From: Marilutibacter chinensis
GTDB taxonomy: Bacteria; Pseudomonadota; Gammaproteobacteria; Xanthomonadales; Xanthomonadaceae
Direction: 5' to 3'
NCBI RefSeq assembly: GCF_021725675.1
Contig: NZ_JAKJPO010000001.1
Span: 372,001-436,000, forward strand
DNA: 64,000 nucleotides
Shown here: positions 1-8,728 of the stretch, piece after piece
How the letters are laid out: the number at the start of each line of letters is the position of its first letter
Numbering within the stretch: the first letter of the stretch is position 1
Translations under genes and position numbers: made by a program
The notes under the pieces: model-generated
The model's input: only the letters and a program-made list of their open reading frames with translations
Told to the model about the DNA's origin: nothing
Databases searched by the model: none

Positions 1-632
1 AGCAGCTCGCGGTTGCTGTCGTAGATCTGGCCGGGGGCCAGCGACATCCCGGGTTCCACCAGTTCGTCGCCGCTGGTGAACACGGCCACGGTCGGCCGCC
101 GCGATACCCGCAACGTGTCCATGCCGAGCGAGGCGGCCAGCGAGACCCGCGCTGGAGAAAGTACCGAACCGGCGCGCAGGACGGGGTCGCCGGCGCGGAC
201 GTCTTCGCCTGCACGGCGGACATTGGCACCGGGGGCGATGCCATCGGGCACCCGCACGTGCCCGCCGTCGACCTGGACACTCTCCTTGATCGCGACCGTA
301 TCCGTACCGGCCGGCATCGGCGCGCCGGTGGTGATGCGCATGCATTCGCCAGGGCCTATGCCCTGCCCGCCCGCCTCACCGGCGAACTGCTCGCCGGCCA
401 GTCGCAGCACGGTTTCGTCGCCGCCCAGATCGGCATGCCGCAATGCGAAGCCATCCATCGCGCTGTTGTCGAACGGCGGCAGCGCGATCGGCGCGACGAG
501 GTCGACGGCCAGCACCCGGCCGTGGCAGCGCGCCAGCGGGACGGTTTCGGCGTCGAGGCGATGCATCTGCGCGACCTCGCGGATGATCGCCAGCGCCTCA
601 TCGAACAGGATCCGGGTCGGGAAGCCGGTCAT
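1..632 (-). CDS. moeA: Molybdopterin molybdenumtransferase MoeA (3' end outside window)
   Basis: MoeA inserts molybdenum into adenylylated molybdopterin in the last step of molybdenum cofactor synthesis, in the cytoplasm. About 210 N-terminal residues are in the window. They show the domain I/II features of the family: a stretch ending FDNSAMDGFAL near residue 60, the ITTGAPMPAGTDTV block, and the start of the MogA-like domain (RRPTVAVFTSGDELVEPG, then GQIYDSNREL). The ATG at 632 was chosen because the protein then starts MTGFPTRILFDEAL, as in the family. The C-terminal half lies beyond position 1. mobA lies 107 bp upstream on the same strand, so the two probably form a cofactor operon, interrupted by a repeat in the spacer. 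Confidence 0.93.
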   Translation of the reverse strand, partial: MTGFPTRILFDEALAIIREVAQMHRLDAETVPLARCHGRVLAVDLVAPIALPPFDNSAMDGFALRHADLGGDETVLRLAGEQFAGEAGGQGIGPGECMRITTGAPMPAGTDTVAIKESVQVDGGHVRVPDGIAPGANVRRAGEDVRAGDPVLRAGSVLSPARVSLAASLGMDTLRVSRRPTVAVFTSGDELVEPGMSLAPGQIYDSNREL

Positions 633-644
633 CTTGATGTTTGA

Positions 645-674
645 GCCACGGATCGCACGGATGAACGCGGATAA
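645..674. repeat. Dispersed repeat, single arm (family A)
   Basis: This 30-bp sequence in the mobA-moeA spacer reads GCCACGGATCGCACGGATGA and continues to 674. It matches the left arm of the larger palindrome at 9404-9480 with only a few differences (GATCGCAC here, GATTGCGC there). Only one arm is present. It is non-coding and lies between cotranscribed genes. The function is unknown. Confidence 0.7.
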
Positions 675-739
675 GGCTTTTTCATGGAGTTGTCGCTCCG
701 TCGGTGCCCAGCGGCGTTCGCCGCTGGCCTGCTGTTCTG

Positions 740-1339
740 TCAGCCGGACTGTTGCGGACCCTGACCCGCGACCCCGGCCGCGGCCAGATCCCCGGGCGTG
801 TTGAGGTTGCCGAAGCGTACGCCCCCGAACCGCACCGCGACCAGGTCGAGCCGCGACTGCAGGCGGTGCACCGGGCGTTCGCCGGCCTCGATCGCCGCGG
901 CGACCGCATCGCGCAATGCCGTCACCCGCCACAGTGCGACCAGCGGCTGCGGGCCGTCATCGTCGATCGCGTATGCGCCGTCCGCGCCGCTCATCGCGGC
1001 CAGGCTGCGCAGCAGGCACTCATTGATCCCGACCAGGTCGACCGGCAGCGTCAGCAGCCACGGGGTGACGCAGGCGGTGGCCAGGCTGTCGAGGCCCGCC
1101 AGTGGACCGATGTCGGCGGACGCGCGGTCGGGCACGGCCGTCAGCCCGGCCTGACGGTAGCGCTCCAGCGCCCGGTTCGCGCTCACCAGTACCCGGCCGG
1201 CCTCGCCGGCAAAACGTCGCTGCCAGCGCAGCACCTGCGGCATTCCATCGCGCTCGAGCCAGGCCTTGTCGAGCCCGCCCAGGCGGACGGCGCGGCCGCC
1301 GGCGAGGATGCCCAGGGTGATGTCGGACGCTGTCAGCAT
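740..1339 (-). CDS. mobA: Molybdenum cofactor guanylyltransferase MobA
   Basis: MobA transfers GMP to molybdopterin to make the guanine dinucleotide form of the cofactor. The protein is 199 aa, the usual size. The nucleotidyltransferase signature LGILAGGRAVRLGGLDK is at residues 9-25, with the invariant glycines, arginine and lysine; a GPLAGLDSL motif follows near residue 82. The open frame runs upstream to 1420, but those codons come from a dispersed inverted repeat and the extra residues are not MobA-like. I therefore start at the ATG at 1339, which has an AAGGGA ribosome site upstream. It lies upstream of moeA and probably shares its transcript. Confidence 0.9.
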   Translation of the reverse strand: MLTASDITLGILAGGRAVRLGGLDKAWLERDGMPQVLRWQRRFAGEAGRVLVSANRALERYRQAGLTAVPDRASADIGPLAGLDSLATACVTPWLLTLPVDLVGINECLLRSLAAMSGADGAYAIDDDGPQPLVALWRVTALRDAVAAAIEAGERPVHRLQSRLDLVAVRFGGVRFGNLNTPGDLAAAGVAGQGPQQSG

Positions 1340-1378
1340 CTGCGTAATGGTCCCTTGCAGGGCGCCGTGGAAACGGCG

Positions 1379-1450
1379 GTAGAGCGGCGTAAGCCAGGCC
1401 GCGATGGCTTTCGTCGGCAAGACCCGATCGCGGCTTACGCCGCTCCTACG
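1379..1450. repeat. REP-like inverted repeat pair (family B)
   Basis: Two copies of a 23-27 bp element face each other: 1379-1405 (GTAGAGCGGCGTAAGCC, then GGCCGCGAT) and 1426-1450 (ATCGCGGCTTACGCCGCTCC, then TACG). Each copy is itself a small hairpin, and together they form a larger one. The pair lies between the der stop and the mobA start. Related copies are at 29692, 31187-31255 and 58715-58774. The arrangement resembles bacterial REP/BIME elements of the GTAGGAGCGGC type. Confidence 0.8.
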
Positions 1451-1463
1451 CGCGAAACACCTG

Positions 1464-2864
1464 TCACTTGCTGCGCTTGACGTGGCGCATCAACCGTCGC
1501 TTGCGGGCGACCTGCCTCTCGGTGAGCACGTTCTTGCGGCCCTCGAACGGATTGCTGCCTTCCTTGAACACGAATCGCACCGGCGTGCCGACCAGCTTGA
1601 ACCGCTTGCGGAAGAAGTTCTCCAGATAGCGCTTGTAGGAGTCGCTGAGCGTGCGCAGACGGGTGCCGTGGACGACGAAGCTCGGCGGGTTGGTGCCCGC
1701 GGGATGGGCGAAACGCAGCTTGGCGACGTGACCGCGCACGCTCGGCGGCGGGTTGGACGCGTAGGCGATCTCCAGCGCCTTGTTGACCTCGCTGGTGCCG
1801 AACTCGCGGGTTGCCGAGGCATGGGCGCGGTGCACGGCGCGGAACAGTTCGCGCAGGCCGGAACCGTGCTTGGCGCTGATCCGCACCGCTTCGGCCCAGT
1901 CGACGAAACCGAGCTTGCGACTGAGCATCGCCTCGGCCTGCTCGCGCTGGTAATCGCTCAGCCCGTCCCACTTGTTGACCGCTATCACCAGGGCGCGGCC
2001 GGCATCCAGCGCCAACGCAAGCACGGTGGCGTCCTGGTCGGTGACGCCCTCGGACGCATCCAGCATCACGACCGCGACCTGGCAATCCTCGATCGCCTGC
2101 AGGGTCTTGATGATCGAGAACTTCTCCACCGCTTCCTCGACCCGGGACTTGCGACGCACTCCGGCGGTGTCGATCAGGCGGTAGCGGCGACCGTCGCGCT
2201 CCATGTCGATCGCGACCGAATCGCGGGTGGTGCCCGGCACGTCCGAGGCGATCATCCGCTCCTCGCCGAGCAAGCGGTTGACCAGGGTCGACTTGCCGAC
2301 GTTGGGGCGGCCGATGAAGGCCAGGCGGATGCGCTCGGGATCGTCGTCCAGTTCGACCCGGGCGCCCTCCTCCGGCAGCCGCGCCAGCACTTCGTCGATC
2401 AGCTCGTCGATCCCGCGGCGGTGCGCCGAGGAGATGTCGACCGCATCGGCGAAGCCGTAGCGGGCGAAATCGTTGAGGGCGGCCTCGGCATCGATGCCGT
2501 CGGTCTTGTTGACCACCAGCAGAGTCGGCCGGGCGGCCTTGCGCAGCCAGGCCAGGATCTCGTCGTCGAGGGCGGACGCACCTTCGCGGCCGTCGACGAT
2601 GAACAGCACCAGGTCGGCCTCCTCGGCGGCGGCGCGGGCCTGGCGGGTGGTCGCACCGACCAGCCCCTCGTCGTCGCCGGCGATTCCGCCGGTGTCGACC
2701 ACCGCGAAATGCCGACGTCCTTCCGGACGGCAGACGCCGTAGTGCCGGTCGCGGGTGACGCCCGGCTGATCGTGCACCAGCGCGTCGCGGGTACGCGTCA
2801 GCACATTGAACAGCGTGGACTTTCCGACGTTGGGTCGGCCAACGAGGGCGACGAGCGGGAGCAT
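1464..2864 (-). CDS. der: Ribosome-assembly GTPase Der (EngA)
   Basis: Der is an essential GTPase with two tandem G domains that helps mature the 50S ribosomal subunit. The protein is 466 aa, typical length. Both P-loops are intact, GRPNVGKS at residues 9-16 and 185-192. The first domain has DTGG at 57-60 and NKTD at 119-122; the second has an NKWDG motif. The C-terminal 110 residues form the KH-like domain ending in a basic tail ([13 protein letters not shown]). It follows bamB on the same strand, 187 bp away and behind a probable terminator, so it may also have its own promoter. Confidence 0.97.
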   Translation of the reverse strand: MLPLVALVGRPNVGKSTLFNVLTRTRDALVHDQPGVTRDRHYGVCRPEGRRHFAVVDTGGIAGDDEGLVGATTRQARAAAEEADLVLFIVDGREGASALDDEILAWLRKAARPTLLVVNKTDGIDAEAALNDFARYGFADAVDISSAHRRGIDELIDEVLARLPEEGARVELDDDPERIRLAFIGRPNVGKSTLVNRLLGEERMIASDVPGTTRDSVAIDMERDGRRYRLIDTAGVRRKSRVEEAVEKFSIIKTLQAIEDCQVAVVMLDASEGVTDQDATVLALALDAGRALVIAVNKWDGLSDYQREQAEAMLSRKLGFVDWAEAVRISAKHGSGLRELFRAVHRAHASATREFGTSEVNKALEIAYASNPPPSVRGHVAKLRFAHPAGTNPPSFVVHGTRLRTLSDSYKRYLENFFRKRFKLVGTPVRFVFKEGSNPFEGRKNVLTERQVARKRRLMRHVKRSK

Positions 2865-2965
2865 GGCGGGAACCGGGCTGGAGGAACTGGATCGGAACGG
2901 ACGACGGGCGGGGCCTGGCTACCGGCCGCACTGCCCATGCGCCGCATGATGACGGCGTGGGCGGG

Positions 2966-2997
2966 AAAAGGAAACGGCCGGCATCGCGCCGGCCGTT
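2966..2997 (-). terminator. Intrinsic terminator after bamB
   Basis: On the minus strand a 9-10 bp stem (ACGGCCGGC with GCCGGCCGT, loop of 5) is followed by TTCCTTTT. It lies 55 bp beyond the bamB stop and about 100 bp before der, so it should separate the two transcription units at least in part. Confidence 0.6.
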
Positions 2998-3051
2998 CTC
3001 CCGGTATCGGCCGGCGGCGCCCAGGCGACCGCCGCCGGCCTGGCGTTCCGG

Positions 3052-4275
3052 CTACTGGAGCCGGTAGGCCGACAGCTTGCCCTCGACGTCCTGGACCAGC
3101 AGGATGCCGTCGGCGACGACCGGCGCCGCGCGCAGGGCGTCGCGGCTGGCCCGCGTGCGTGCAGCGAACTCGCCGTTGTCGAGCTTCAGCCAATGCAGGT
3201 AGCCGTCGTAGTCGCCGACCACTGCATAGTCGCCCTGCACCGCCGGCGCGGTCACGTTGCGCCGCGCCAGGCCGGGCTGCTGCCACATCGCCGCACCGTT
3301 GCGCTTGTCCAGACCGTAGACGCTGCCGGTCGCCGCGGTGACCACGATACGGTCGCTGGCGACGCCGATGCGGCCGGGGCCGCCATTTTCCGACGCCCAC
3401 ATCGGACGGCCGCTGGGGCCGTCGATCGCTACGGTGCTGCCCTTGAAGCTGGTCGCGAAGATCACCGGGCCATCGAGCACGGGGGTGCCGTCGACGTCGG
3501 CCATGCGGTCGAGCTCGGTGCGTCCCTCCTGCTGTCCGATCGGCTGTTCCCACAACGGGCCGCCGTCGTCAGCCGACAGTGCCGACAGGGTGCCGTCGTC
3601 GTTGCCGACGAAGATCAGCCCGGGGCCCAGCAGCGGCGCGTCGTTGCCGCGGACGGAAAGCGCCGGCACGTCATGGTTCCAGAACCAGCGCCGCTCACCG
3701 CTGGCCGCGTCGAACGCGGTGACGCGGTTGTCGTTGGAGCGGACGAAGACCAGCCCCATGCCGATCGCCGGCGCGGCGATCACCTCGTTCGGCACCTGCG
3801 CCTGCCAGCGCTCGGCACCGGTCTCGGCATCCAGCGCGACGACATGGCCGTCGAGACCGCCGACCACGACCAGGCCATCGCCGACACCGGGGCCTCCGCT
3901 CAGGCGCAGCTCGCTGTCGTACTCCCAGAGCGTACGTCCGGTCTGCAGGTCCAGCGCCCTGACCCCGCCCTCCACCGCGGCGGCATAGACACGGCCATCG
4001 GCAACGACTGGACCCTGCCGGGCGCCGATGCGTCCTTCGCCCTTGCCGACCCGGGTCGACCACAGCTCGGCCACCGCCTGGCTCGGGGTGAACTCGACCA
4101 GCTCGACGGGCTCGTTCGGCTTGGCCTTGCCTTCGCCGCCGCCGAACCAGCCCTTGATGGTGGAACAGCCGGCCAGTGCGGCCACGCAGATCAGCATGAC
4201 CCCGGCGCGCAAGGCGGGACGAACGGGCAGCGGACGGCCCGAAGCCGGGACGGATTCGATCGGAGCGGCTTTCAT
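3052..4275 (-). CDS. bamB: Outer membrane assembly lipoprotein BamB
   Basis: BamB is a lipoprotein of the BAM complex, which folds beta-barrel proteins into the outer membrane. The 407-aa protein has a lipobox LAGC with lipidated Cys37 after a long, Pro-rich N-region. It then shows repeated PQQ/WD-like propeller blades (for example VVGGLDGHVVALDAETGAE and the FVGNDDGTLSAL type). The start ATG overlaps the yfgM stop in a TGATG, which fixes the start and indicates translational coupling. The neighbouring order yfgM-bamB-der is conserved in Gammaproteobacteria. An upstream open frame continues through yfgM but is not BamB-like. Confidence 0.95.
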   Translation of the reverse strand: MKAAPIESVPASGRPLPVRPALRAGVMLICVAALAGCSTIKGWFGGGEGKAKPNEPVELVEFTPSQAVAELWSTRVGKGEGRIGARQGPVVADGRVYAAAVEGGVRALDLQTGRTLWEYDSELRLSGGPGVGDGLVVVGGLDGHVVALDAETGAERWQAQVPNEVIAAPAIGMGLVFVRSNDNRVTAFDAASGERRWFWNHDVPALSVRGNDAPLLGPGLIFVGNDDGTLSALSADDGGPLWEQPIGQQEGRTELDRMADVDGTPVLDGPVIFATSFKGSTVAIDGPSGRPMWASENGGPGRIGVASDRIVVTAATGSVYGLDKRNGAAMWQQPGLARRNVTAPAVQGDYAVVGDYDGYLHWLKLDNGEFAARTRASRDALRAAPVVADGILLVQDVEGKLSAYRLQ

Positions 4276-4904
4276 CAGGACTTGGCCTCGGCTTCGGCGG
4301 GCTTGCCGCCGACTTCGGTGAGTTTGAGCTCGAGCATCCGACGCATCGGCGAGCCGACGTCCATCTTCGCCAGCGCCTGCTCGTAGGATGCGCGGGCGGC
4401 ATCGTGCTTGCCGAGCGCGAACTCGGCGTCGCCGCGGATCTCCAGCGCGATCGCCGACTCCGCCTGCGCCAGCAGAGCCAGCGCGGCGTCGGCCTGGCCG
4501 GCCTCGATCTGCAGCCGCGCCAGGCGCTGGTTGACGACATCGGTCAGGGCGGGATCGTCGGACGCGATGCCCTTCAGCGTCGCGATCGCCTCCTCGGTCT
4601 TGCCCGCGGCAACCTGCGAGCGCGCCAGCTCGAGCGCGGCCAGCGCCGACAGCATGCCGGGCTGGAGGTCGGCGGTCAGTTCGGCGGCCTTGGGGTCGTC
4701 GGATTCGATCGCCTCGACGGCGGCGCTGTAGCGGTCGGCTTCCGCAAGCTTCTTGCTCTGCTGGTCGTGTCCCCACCACTTCCAGCCGCCGATCGCGGCG
4801 AAGCCCAGGGCGATGCCGCCGATCAGGCCGACACCGTTGTTGCGGAGCCACTGGAGGACGCGTTCGCTTTGTTCGTGTTCGTCGAGAAGGTCGTCAATTG
4901 CCAT
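4275..4904 (-). CDS. yfgM: YfgM-like SecYEG ancillary protein (TPR)
   Basis: YfgM is an inner-membrane protein with a periplasmic TPR-like domain. It associates with the SecYEG translocon and the PpiD chaperone. The 209-aa protein has a short cytoplasmic N-terminus (MAIDDLLDEHEQSERVLQW), one membrane helix at about residues 25-42, and helical repeats to the end. The C-terminus is Glu/Ala/Lys-rich. It is coupled to bamB by a one-base TGATG overlap, so an exported-protein quality-control gene and an outer-membrane assembly gene are translated together. Its start is 127 bp beyond the rodZ stop. Confidence 0.9.
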   Translation of the reverse strand: MAIDDLLDEHEQSERVLQWLRNNGVGLIGGIALGFAAIGGWKWWGHDQQSKKLAEADRYSAAVEAIESDDPKAAELTADLQPGMLSALAALELARSQVAAGKTEEAIATLKGIASDDPALTDVVNQRLARLQIEAGQADAALALLAQAESAIALEIRGDAEFALGKHDAARASYEQALAKMDVGSPMRRMLELKLTEVGGKPAEAEAKS

Positions 4905-5031
4905 TGATCAAATCGTCGGGCCGGGGCTTCGGGAAGCCCGGGACGACGCGTCCGGCGCGGGCCGGATGCGACATGCATGGACTGGCCCGGAAGCCGAGTG
5001 TGAAGTTCACCCGCGCCGCCGCCGCGGCCGA

Positions 5032-5862
5032 TCACTCGGCGGGCGGCACCACGGAACCGTCAGAGGATAGCGTAAAGCGAGCCACGTTGGACTTGCTGAA
5101 CGCCGACAGGTCGACGAGCTCGCCGTCGTGGCGGAGTTCGATCGCCGATACGTTGCCCACGGTCATCCGGCCGACCTCGCCATCCTCGTAACGACGGGAC
5201 TCGCCCGCCGGTACCAGGCCCTTCTCGACGATATGGCCTTCGGGACCGAACACCTCGATCCAGCTTTCGTCGTTGAAGACCAGCGAGATGCCCCCGCTGG
5301 AGCGCTTCTCGATGCTGCGCGGCGTCATCGAGGCGACCACCGGGGTGCGGGCCGGACGCTGTGCGCTGGTTGCGGCCGGCTCGTCCTGCCGCGCCGGCGC
5401 GAGCCCGTCGGGGACTTCCAGCGACTGCACGTCGGGCGAACCGGAGGACGGCGACAGGTGATCGCGGGTCGCCCACCAGACCGGCAACGCGATCGCGGCG
5501 GTCATCACGATGTAGACGGTGTTGCGGGTCGCCTGTTCGAGCACGCGGCGGTAGCGCGGCGTATGGCTGTGGCTGACCAGTTCGGGCGGCGCCACGCGGG
5601 GAACGTGGGCCTGGTCCAGGCAGCCGTCGACATCCATGTCCAGCTTGAGCAGGCGGGCGTAGCTGCGCAGTTGCCCGCGGACGAAGATCGGCGCTCCGAG
5701 CACCTCCCATTCGTCGTTCTCCAGTGCCTCGACGACACGCAACGGCATCTTGAGCCGGGACGATACTTCCTCCCGGGTCAGGCCGCCCGCTTCGCGGGCC
5801 TGCCGCAAACGCGAGCCACAACTAGGTACTGAACCCGATTCGATTGGGTCTGGCTGGATCAT
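5032..5862 (-). CDS. rodZ: Cytoskeletal protein RodZ
   Basis: RodZ links the MreB cytoskeleton to the cell-wall elongation machinery. The 276-aa protein has an N-terminal Xre/Cro-type helix-turn-helix domain (about 16-80, with SRLKMPLRVVEALE), which in this family binds MreB rather than DNA. A single membrane helix is near 116-133 (VYIVMTAAIALPVWWA), followed by a Pro/Ser/Arg-rich linker and a C-terminal beta domain (about 195-270, SWIEVFGPEGHIVEKGLV). Its ATG overlaps the pilF stop by four bases. In related genomes ispG often follows rodZ; here there is only 127 bp before yfgM. Confidence 0.93.
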   Translation of the reverse strand: MIQPDPIESGSVPSCGSRLRQAREAGGLTREEVSSRLKMPLRVVEALENDEWEVLGAPIFVRGQLRSYARLLKLDMDVDGCLDQAHVPRVAPPELVSHSHTPRYRRVLEQATRNTVYIVMTAAIALPVWWATRDHLSPSSGSPDVQSLEVPDGLAPARQDEPAATSAQRPARTPVVASMTPRSIEKRSSGGISLVFNDESWIEVFGPEGHIVEKGLVPAGESRRYEDGEVGRMTVGNVSAIELRHDGELVDLSAFSKSNVARFTLSSDGSVVPPAE

Positions 5863-6728
5863 CGTCTACCGCTTTCCCCCGTGTCAGAGCCCGTCGCGTC
5901 CGGGAACTCCGCCCTCAGCCGCTGAACATAACGATCGGCGGCCTCCTTGTCGCCGAGTTGTCGCTCGATTTGTGACGCAAGCATCAACGCGCGGGCGTCC
6001 GCTGGCGCAGCGTCCAGCCGGCGCTGGGAGAACGCCCGCGCCTGCAGGGCATTCCCGGCGCGGAATTCGCGCTCCGCCATCGCCGCCAGGGCGACCGGAT
6101 TCTCCGGGTCGAGCCTGAGCGCCGCCTCCAGGTAGCGCTGCGCCTTGTCGTCGAGCCCGGCCTTGTCGGCGCAGGCGCCGGCATTGGCGATCGCGAACCC
6201 GGGCGTGGTGTAGCCGCGGTCGCCGAGGGCGCGATCGAACCATTCCAGCGATTCCGCCGCCCGCCCCTGCCCGCACAGCCAGGCGCCGTAGTTGTTCAAC
6301 TGCGCGCCGCGCGGTGTGAGCTCGGCGGCGCGACGGTAATGGTCGCCGGCCCGGGACGGTTGTCCTTGGCGTTCGTAGACCGCGGCCATCAGCGTGTGCG
6401 CGGTGGTCGAGGAGTCGTCCTGCCTGAGCGCGGCCCGAGCCGCGTCCCCCGCGGCGTCCAGGTCGCCGGCCAGCAGGGCGCGCTGACCGTCGCCGACCGT
6501 TAGCGCCGCGGACCGGCGGCCGCGGCGGTCGTCGCTGACATGGTATTCGGGAGCGACGCGCCGATAGTCCCGCGAATCGAGATCGGGACGCACGAAGCTC
6601 AGGCGGCTGCAGCCGCCGACGAGCAGCACGGGAACGAGCAGCCCCAGGGACATGCAGAAGCACAATGGATGGGCGGCGGCCGACGGCCACCGGGACTTGC
6701 GGGCGCTGCGGACGTCACGCCGCGGCAT
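5859..6728 (-). CDS. pilF: Type IV pilus pilotin lipoprotein PilF/PilW
   Basis: PilF (PilW) is the outer-membrane lipoprotein that helps the PilQ secretin localise and assemble. The 289-aa protein has a basic N-terminus, a hydrophobic stretch and a lipobox (LVGGC near residue 40). Several TPR repeats follow, including the family signature [14 protein letters not shown]. An internal ATG at 6653 would remove the basic N-region, so I keep the ATG at 6728, which overlaps the end of rlmN by 14 bases. The stop overlaps rodZ by four bases. The tight rlmN-pilF-rodZ packing suggests one transcript. Confidence 0.9.
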   Translation of the reverse strand: MPRRDVRSARKSRWPSAAAHPLCFCMSLGLLVPVLLVGGCSRLSFVRPDLDSRDYRRVAPEYHVSDDRRGRRSAALTVGDGQRALLAGDLDAAGDAARAALRQDDSSTTAHTLMAAVYERQGQPSRAGDHYRRAAELTPRGAQLNNYGAWLCGQGRAAESLEWFDRALGDRGYTTPGFAIANAGACADKAGLDDKAQRYLEAALRLDPENPVALAAMAEREFRAGNALQARAFSQRRLDAAPADARALMLASQIERQLGDKEAADRYVQRLRAEFPDATGSDTGESGRR

Positions 6729-8025
6729 CGCCGGCCCCCCGGCCCGCGTTCGGCAGGCCGCTCTCGTGTGGGTGTCTTTTCTGCAACTGCTCGCGGAACG
6801 CGGCCTGGCGGCGGGTGCGATCGGTCACCTGCCCCTTGAGCTGGCCGCAGGCCGCGTCGATGTCGTCGCCCCGGGTGCGGCGCACCGGCGCGATCATCCC
6901 GGCGTTGTTGAGCAGCTTCTGGAACCCACGGATCGCGAGGTCGTCGGGGCGCTCGAAACGGGTACCGGGAAAAGGATTGAACGGGATCAGGTTGACCTTC
7001 GCCGCGTCCTTCATCTGCACCGCACGGTCGAACGCGCGCATCAGCCTGACCAGCTCGCGCGCATGCTCCGGTTGATCGTTGACGCCCTTCATCAGCGTGT
7101 ATTCGAAGGTCACCGAAGTGCCCCGCTTGCGCAGCGCGTAACGCACGCAGGCGTCCATCAGCTCGGCGATCGGATACTTCCTGTTGAGCGGCACCAGGCG
7201 GGTGCGAAGCTCGTCGTTAGCGGCGTGCAGCGATACCGCCAGCGACACGTCGCTGACCTCGCCGAGCCTGTCGATCATCGGCACCATGCCGGCGGTAGAC
7301 AGGGTCACGCGTTTGTTGGCCAGGCCGTAACCGAGGTCGTCGCGCATGATGCTCATCGCCCGCACGACGTTGTCGAAGTTCGCCAGCGGCTCGCCCATCC
7401 CCATCATCACCACGTTGGTCAGGCGGCGCTGCTGGTGCGGGACGTTGCCGAGGTGGCGCGCGGCGACCCAGACCTGGCCGATGATCTCGGCGGTCGACAG
7501 GTTGCGGTTGAAGCCCTGGGTCGCGGTCGAGCAGAACTGGCAGTTCAGCGCGCAGCCGACCTGTGAGGACACGCACAGGGTGCCGCGTCCCTTGTCGGGA
7601 ATGTAGACGGTCTCGATCGCGTTCTTCGCGTCCATGCCGAGCAGCCACTTGTGGGTGCCGTCGGTCGAGGGCTTGTCGAAGATCACATCGGGCGCATGCA
7701 CGACCGCGCGCTCCTCGAGCTTGGCGCGCAGCACCTTGCCCAGGTCGGTCATGCCGGCGAAGTCGGTGACGTGGCGGTGATGGATCCACTTCATCACCTG
7801 GTGTGCGCGGAAGCGCTTCTCGCCGAGCTCCTGTTCGAAGAAGTCCTCCAGCGAGCCTCGGTCGAGATCGAAGATGTTGCGGCGCGGGTCGGCGCCGCCT
7901 AGGCGGGCCGGCGAAGCTGCGGACAGCTCCACCGGCGCCGTGCCTGCCCCGGCGCCCGCGTTCGGCAGGGCCGCGTGCGCTTCGGCGTCGCGAGCTTCGG
8001 CCGGATTTTCGCGATGCGTGGTCAT
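6715..8025 (-). CDS. rlmN: 23S rRNA/tRNA A2503/A37 methyltransferase RlmN
   Basis: RlmN is a radical-SAM enzyme that makes 2-methyladenosine at A2503 of 23S rRNA and at A37 of some tRNAs. The cluster-binding motif CxxxCxxC is at Cys158, Cys162 and Cys165. The SAM and core motifs [12 protein letters not shown] and [11 protein letters not shown] follow, as does [10 protein letters not shown]. The protein is 436 aa. It is longer than the E. coli enzyme because of an Ala-rich N-terminal extension of about 45 residues, and the tail ends in low-complexity Gly/Ala. The ATG at 8025 was chosen over a longer frame that runs into ndk. It follows ndk by 22 bp. Confidence 0.96.
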   Translation of the reverse strand: MTTHRENPAEARDAEAHAALPNAGAGAGTAPVELSAASPARLGGADPRRNIFDLDRGSLEDFFEQELGEKRFRAHQVMKWIHHRHVTDFAGMTDLGKVLRAKLEERAVVHAPDVIFDKPSTDGTHKWLLGMDAKNAIETVYIPDKGRGTLCVSSQVGCALNCQFCSTATQGFNRNLSTAEIIGQVWVAARHLGNVPHQQRRLTNVVMMGMGEPLANFDNVVRAMSIMRDDLGYGLANKRVTLSTAGMVPMIDRLGEVSDVSLAVSLHAANDELRTRLVPLNRKYPIAELMDACVRYALRKRGTSVTFEYTLMKGVNDQPEHARELVRLMRAFDRAVQMKDAAKVNLIPFNPFPGTRFERPDDLAIRGFQKLLNNAGMIAPVRRTRGDDIDAACGQLKGQVTDRTRRQAAFREQLQKRHPHESGLPNAGRGAGDAAA

Positions 8026-8047
8026 CGGGGCGTTGGCGTGGGTCGGA

Positions 8048-8473
8048 TCAGCGTGCGAACACGTCGGTGGCCGGGAAGAAGTACGCGATCTCGATCGCGG
8101 CGTTCTCCAGGCTGTCGGAACCGTGCACCGCATTGGCATCGATGCTGTCGGCGAAGTCGGCGCGGATGGTACCGGCGGCGGCTTCCTTCGGATTGGTCGC
8201 GCCCATCAGCTCGCGGTTCTTCAGCACCGCGCCCTCGCCTTCGAGGACCTGGATCATCACCGGACCGGAGATCATGAACTCGACCAGGGCGTTGAAGAAC
8301 GGACGCTCGCGATGGACCGCGTAGAAACCTTCGGCTTGCGCGCGCGACAGATGCGTCATCTTCGCGGCGGCGACCTTGAGGCCTGCCTGCTCGAAACGGG
8401 TGTAGATCTCGCCGATGACGTTCTTGGCGACGGCATCGGGCTTGATGATCGAAAGGGTGCGCTCCAGCGCCAT
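8048..8473 (-). CDS. ndk: Nucleoside diphosphate kinase
   Basis: Ndk transfers the gamma phosphate of ATP to nucleoside diphosphates through a phosphohistidine, balancing NTP pools. The protein is 141 aa, the standard size. It has the N-terminal [18 protein letters not shown], the GATNPKEA loop and the active-site His117 in NAVHGSDS. The ATG at 8473 is the conserved start. It is the first gene of the minus-strand run leading to rlmN. A clear minus-strand terminator hairpin lies about 70 bp upstream of the start, which is unusual for a first gene and may act as an attenuator. Confidence 0.97.
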   Translation of the reverse strand: MALERTLSIIKPDAVAKNVIGEIYTRFEQAGLKVAAAKMTHLSRAQAEGFYAVHRERPFFNALVEFMISGPVMIQVLEGEGAVLKNRELMGATNPKEAAAGTIRADFADSIDANAVHGSDSLENAAIEIAYFFPATDVFAR

Positions 8474-8541
8474 GGGAAGGTGTCTCCGGATTGGCGGGCC
8501 GGCCTCGCGCGTTTCCTCGGCGAGTGCCCGAAGGGTAACAG

Positions 8542-8567
8542 AAAAACCCGTGCCGGGGCACGGGTTT
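8542..8567 (-). terminator. Intrinsic terminator hairpin upstream of ndk
   Basis: Read on the minus strand, AAACCCGTGC pairs with GCACGGGTTT around a 4-base loop, and the 3' arm runs on into a five-T tract. This is a textbook intrinsic terminator. It lies 70 bp before the ndk start codon, and the only gene beyond it is divergent. It must therefore end a short leader or small RNA, or act as an attenuator of ndk. Confidence 0.7.
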
Positions 8568-8672
8568 AGCCGATATGGCTGCGGTAATTCTAACGAGTTC
8601 TCCACTCCGTTGTCACCGTCGGCTTCGAATCCCGGTCAGGATCGATTGACGACGGCGACCGCTGCGCCTAGC

Positions 8673-8690
8673 ATCAAACAAGCGTTTGAT
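8673..8690. promoter_or_regulatory. PsrA-type operator
   Basis: ATCAAAC-AAGC-GTTTGAT is an inverted repeat with 7-bp arms and a 4-bp spacer, 38 bp before the TetR-family start codon at 8729. It fits the consensus described for Pseudomonas PsrA, C/GAAAC-N2-4-GTTTG/C. The gene downstream is PsrA-like, so autoregulation is the simplest reading. Confidence 0.72.
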
Positions 8691-8728
8691 TCACCCTGTC
8701 CTCCACCCATACCGACGGCAGTACTCCG

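Noticed and set aside
1340-1420. Upstream extension of mobA by 27 codons
   Set aside because: The extra codons come from the REP-like repeat and carry no MobA sequence; the ATG at 1339 has a ribosome site.
8626-8645. GGCTTCGAATCCCGG, resembling a tRNA T-loop
   Set aside because: The flanking stem does not pair, and no D-arm, anticodon arm or acceptor stem can be found around it.
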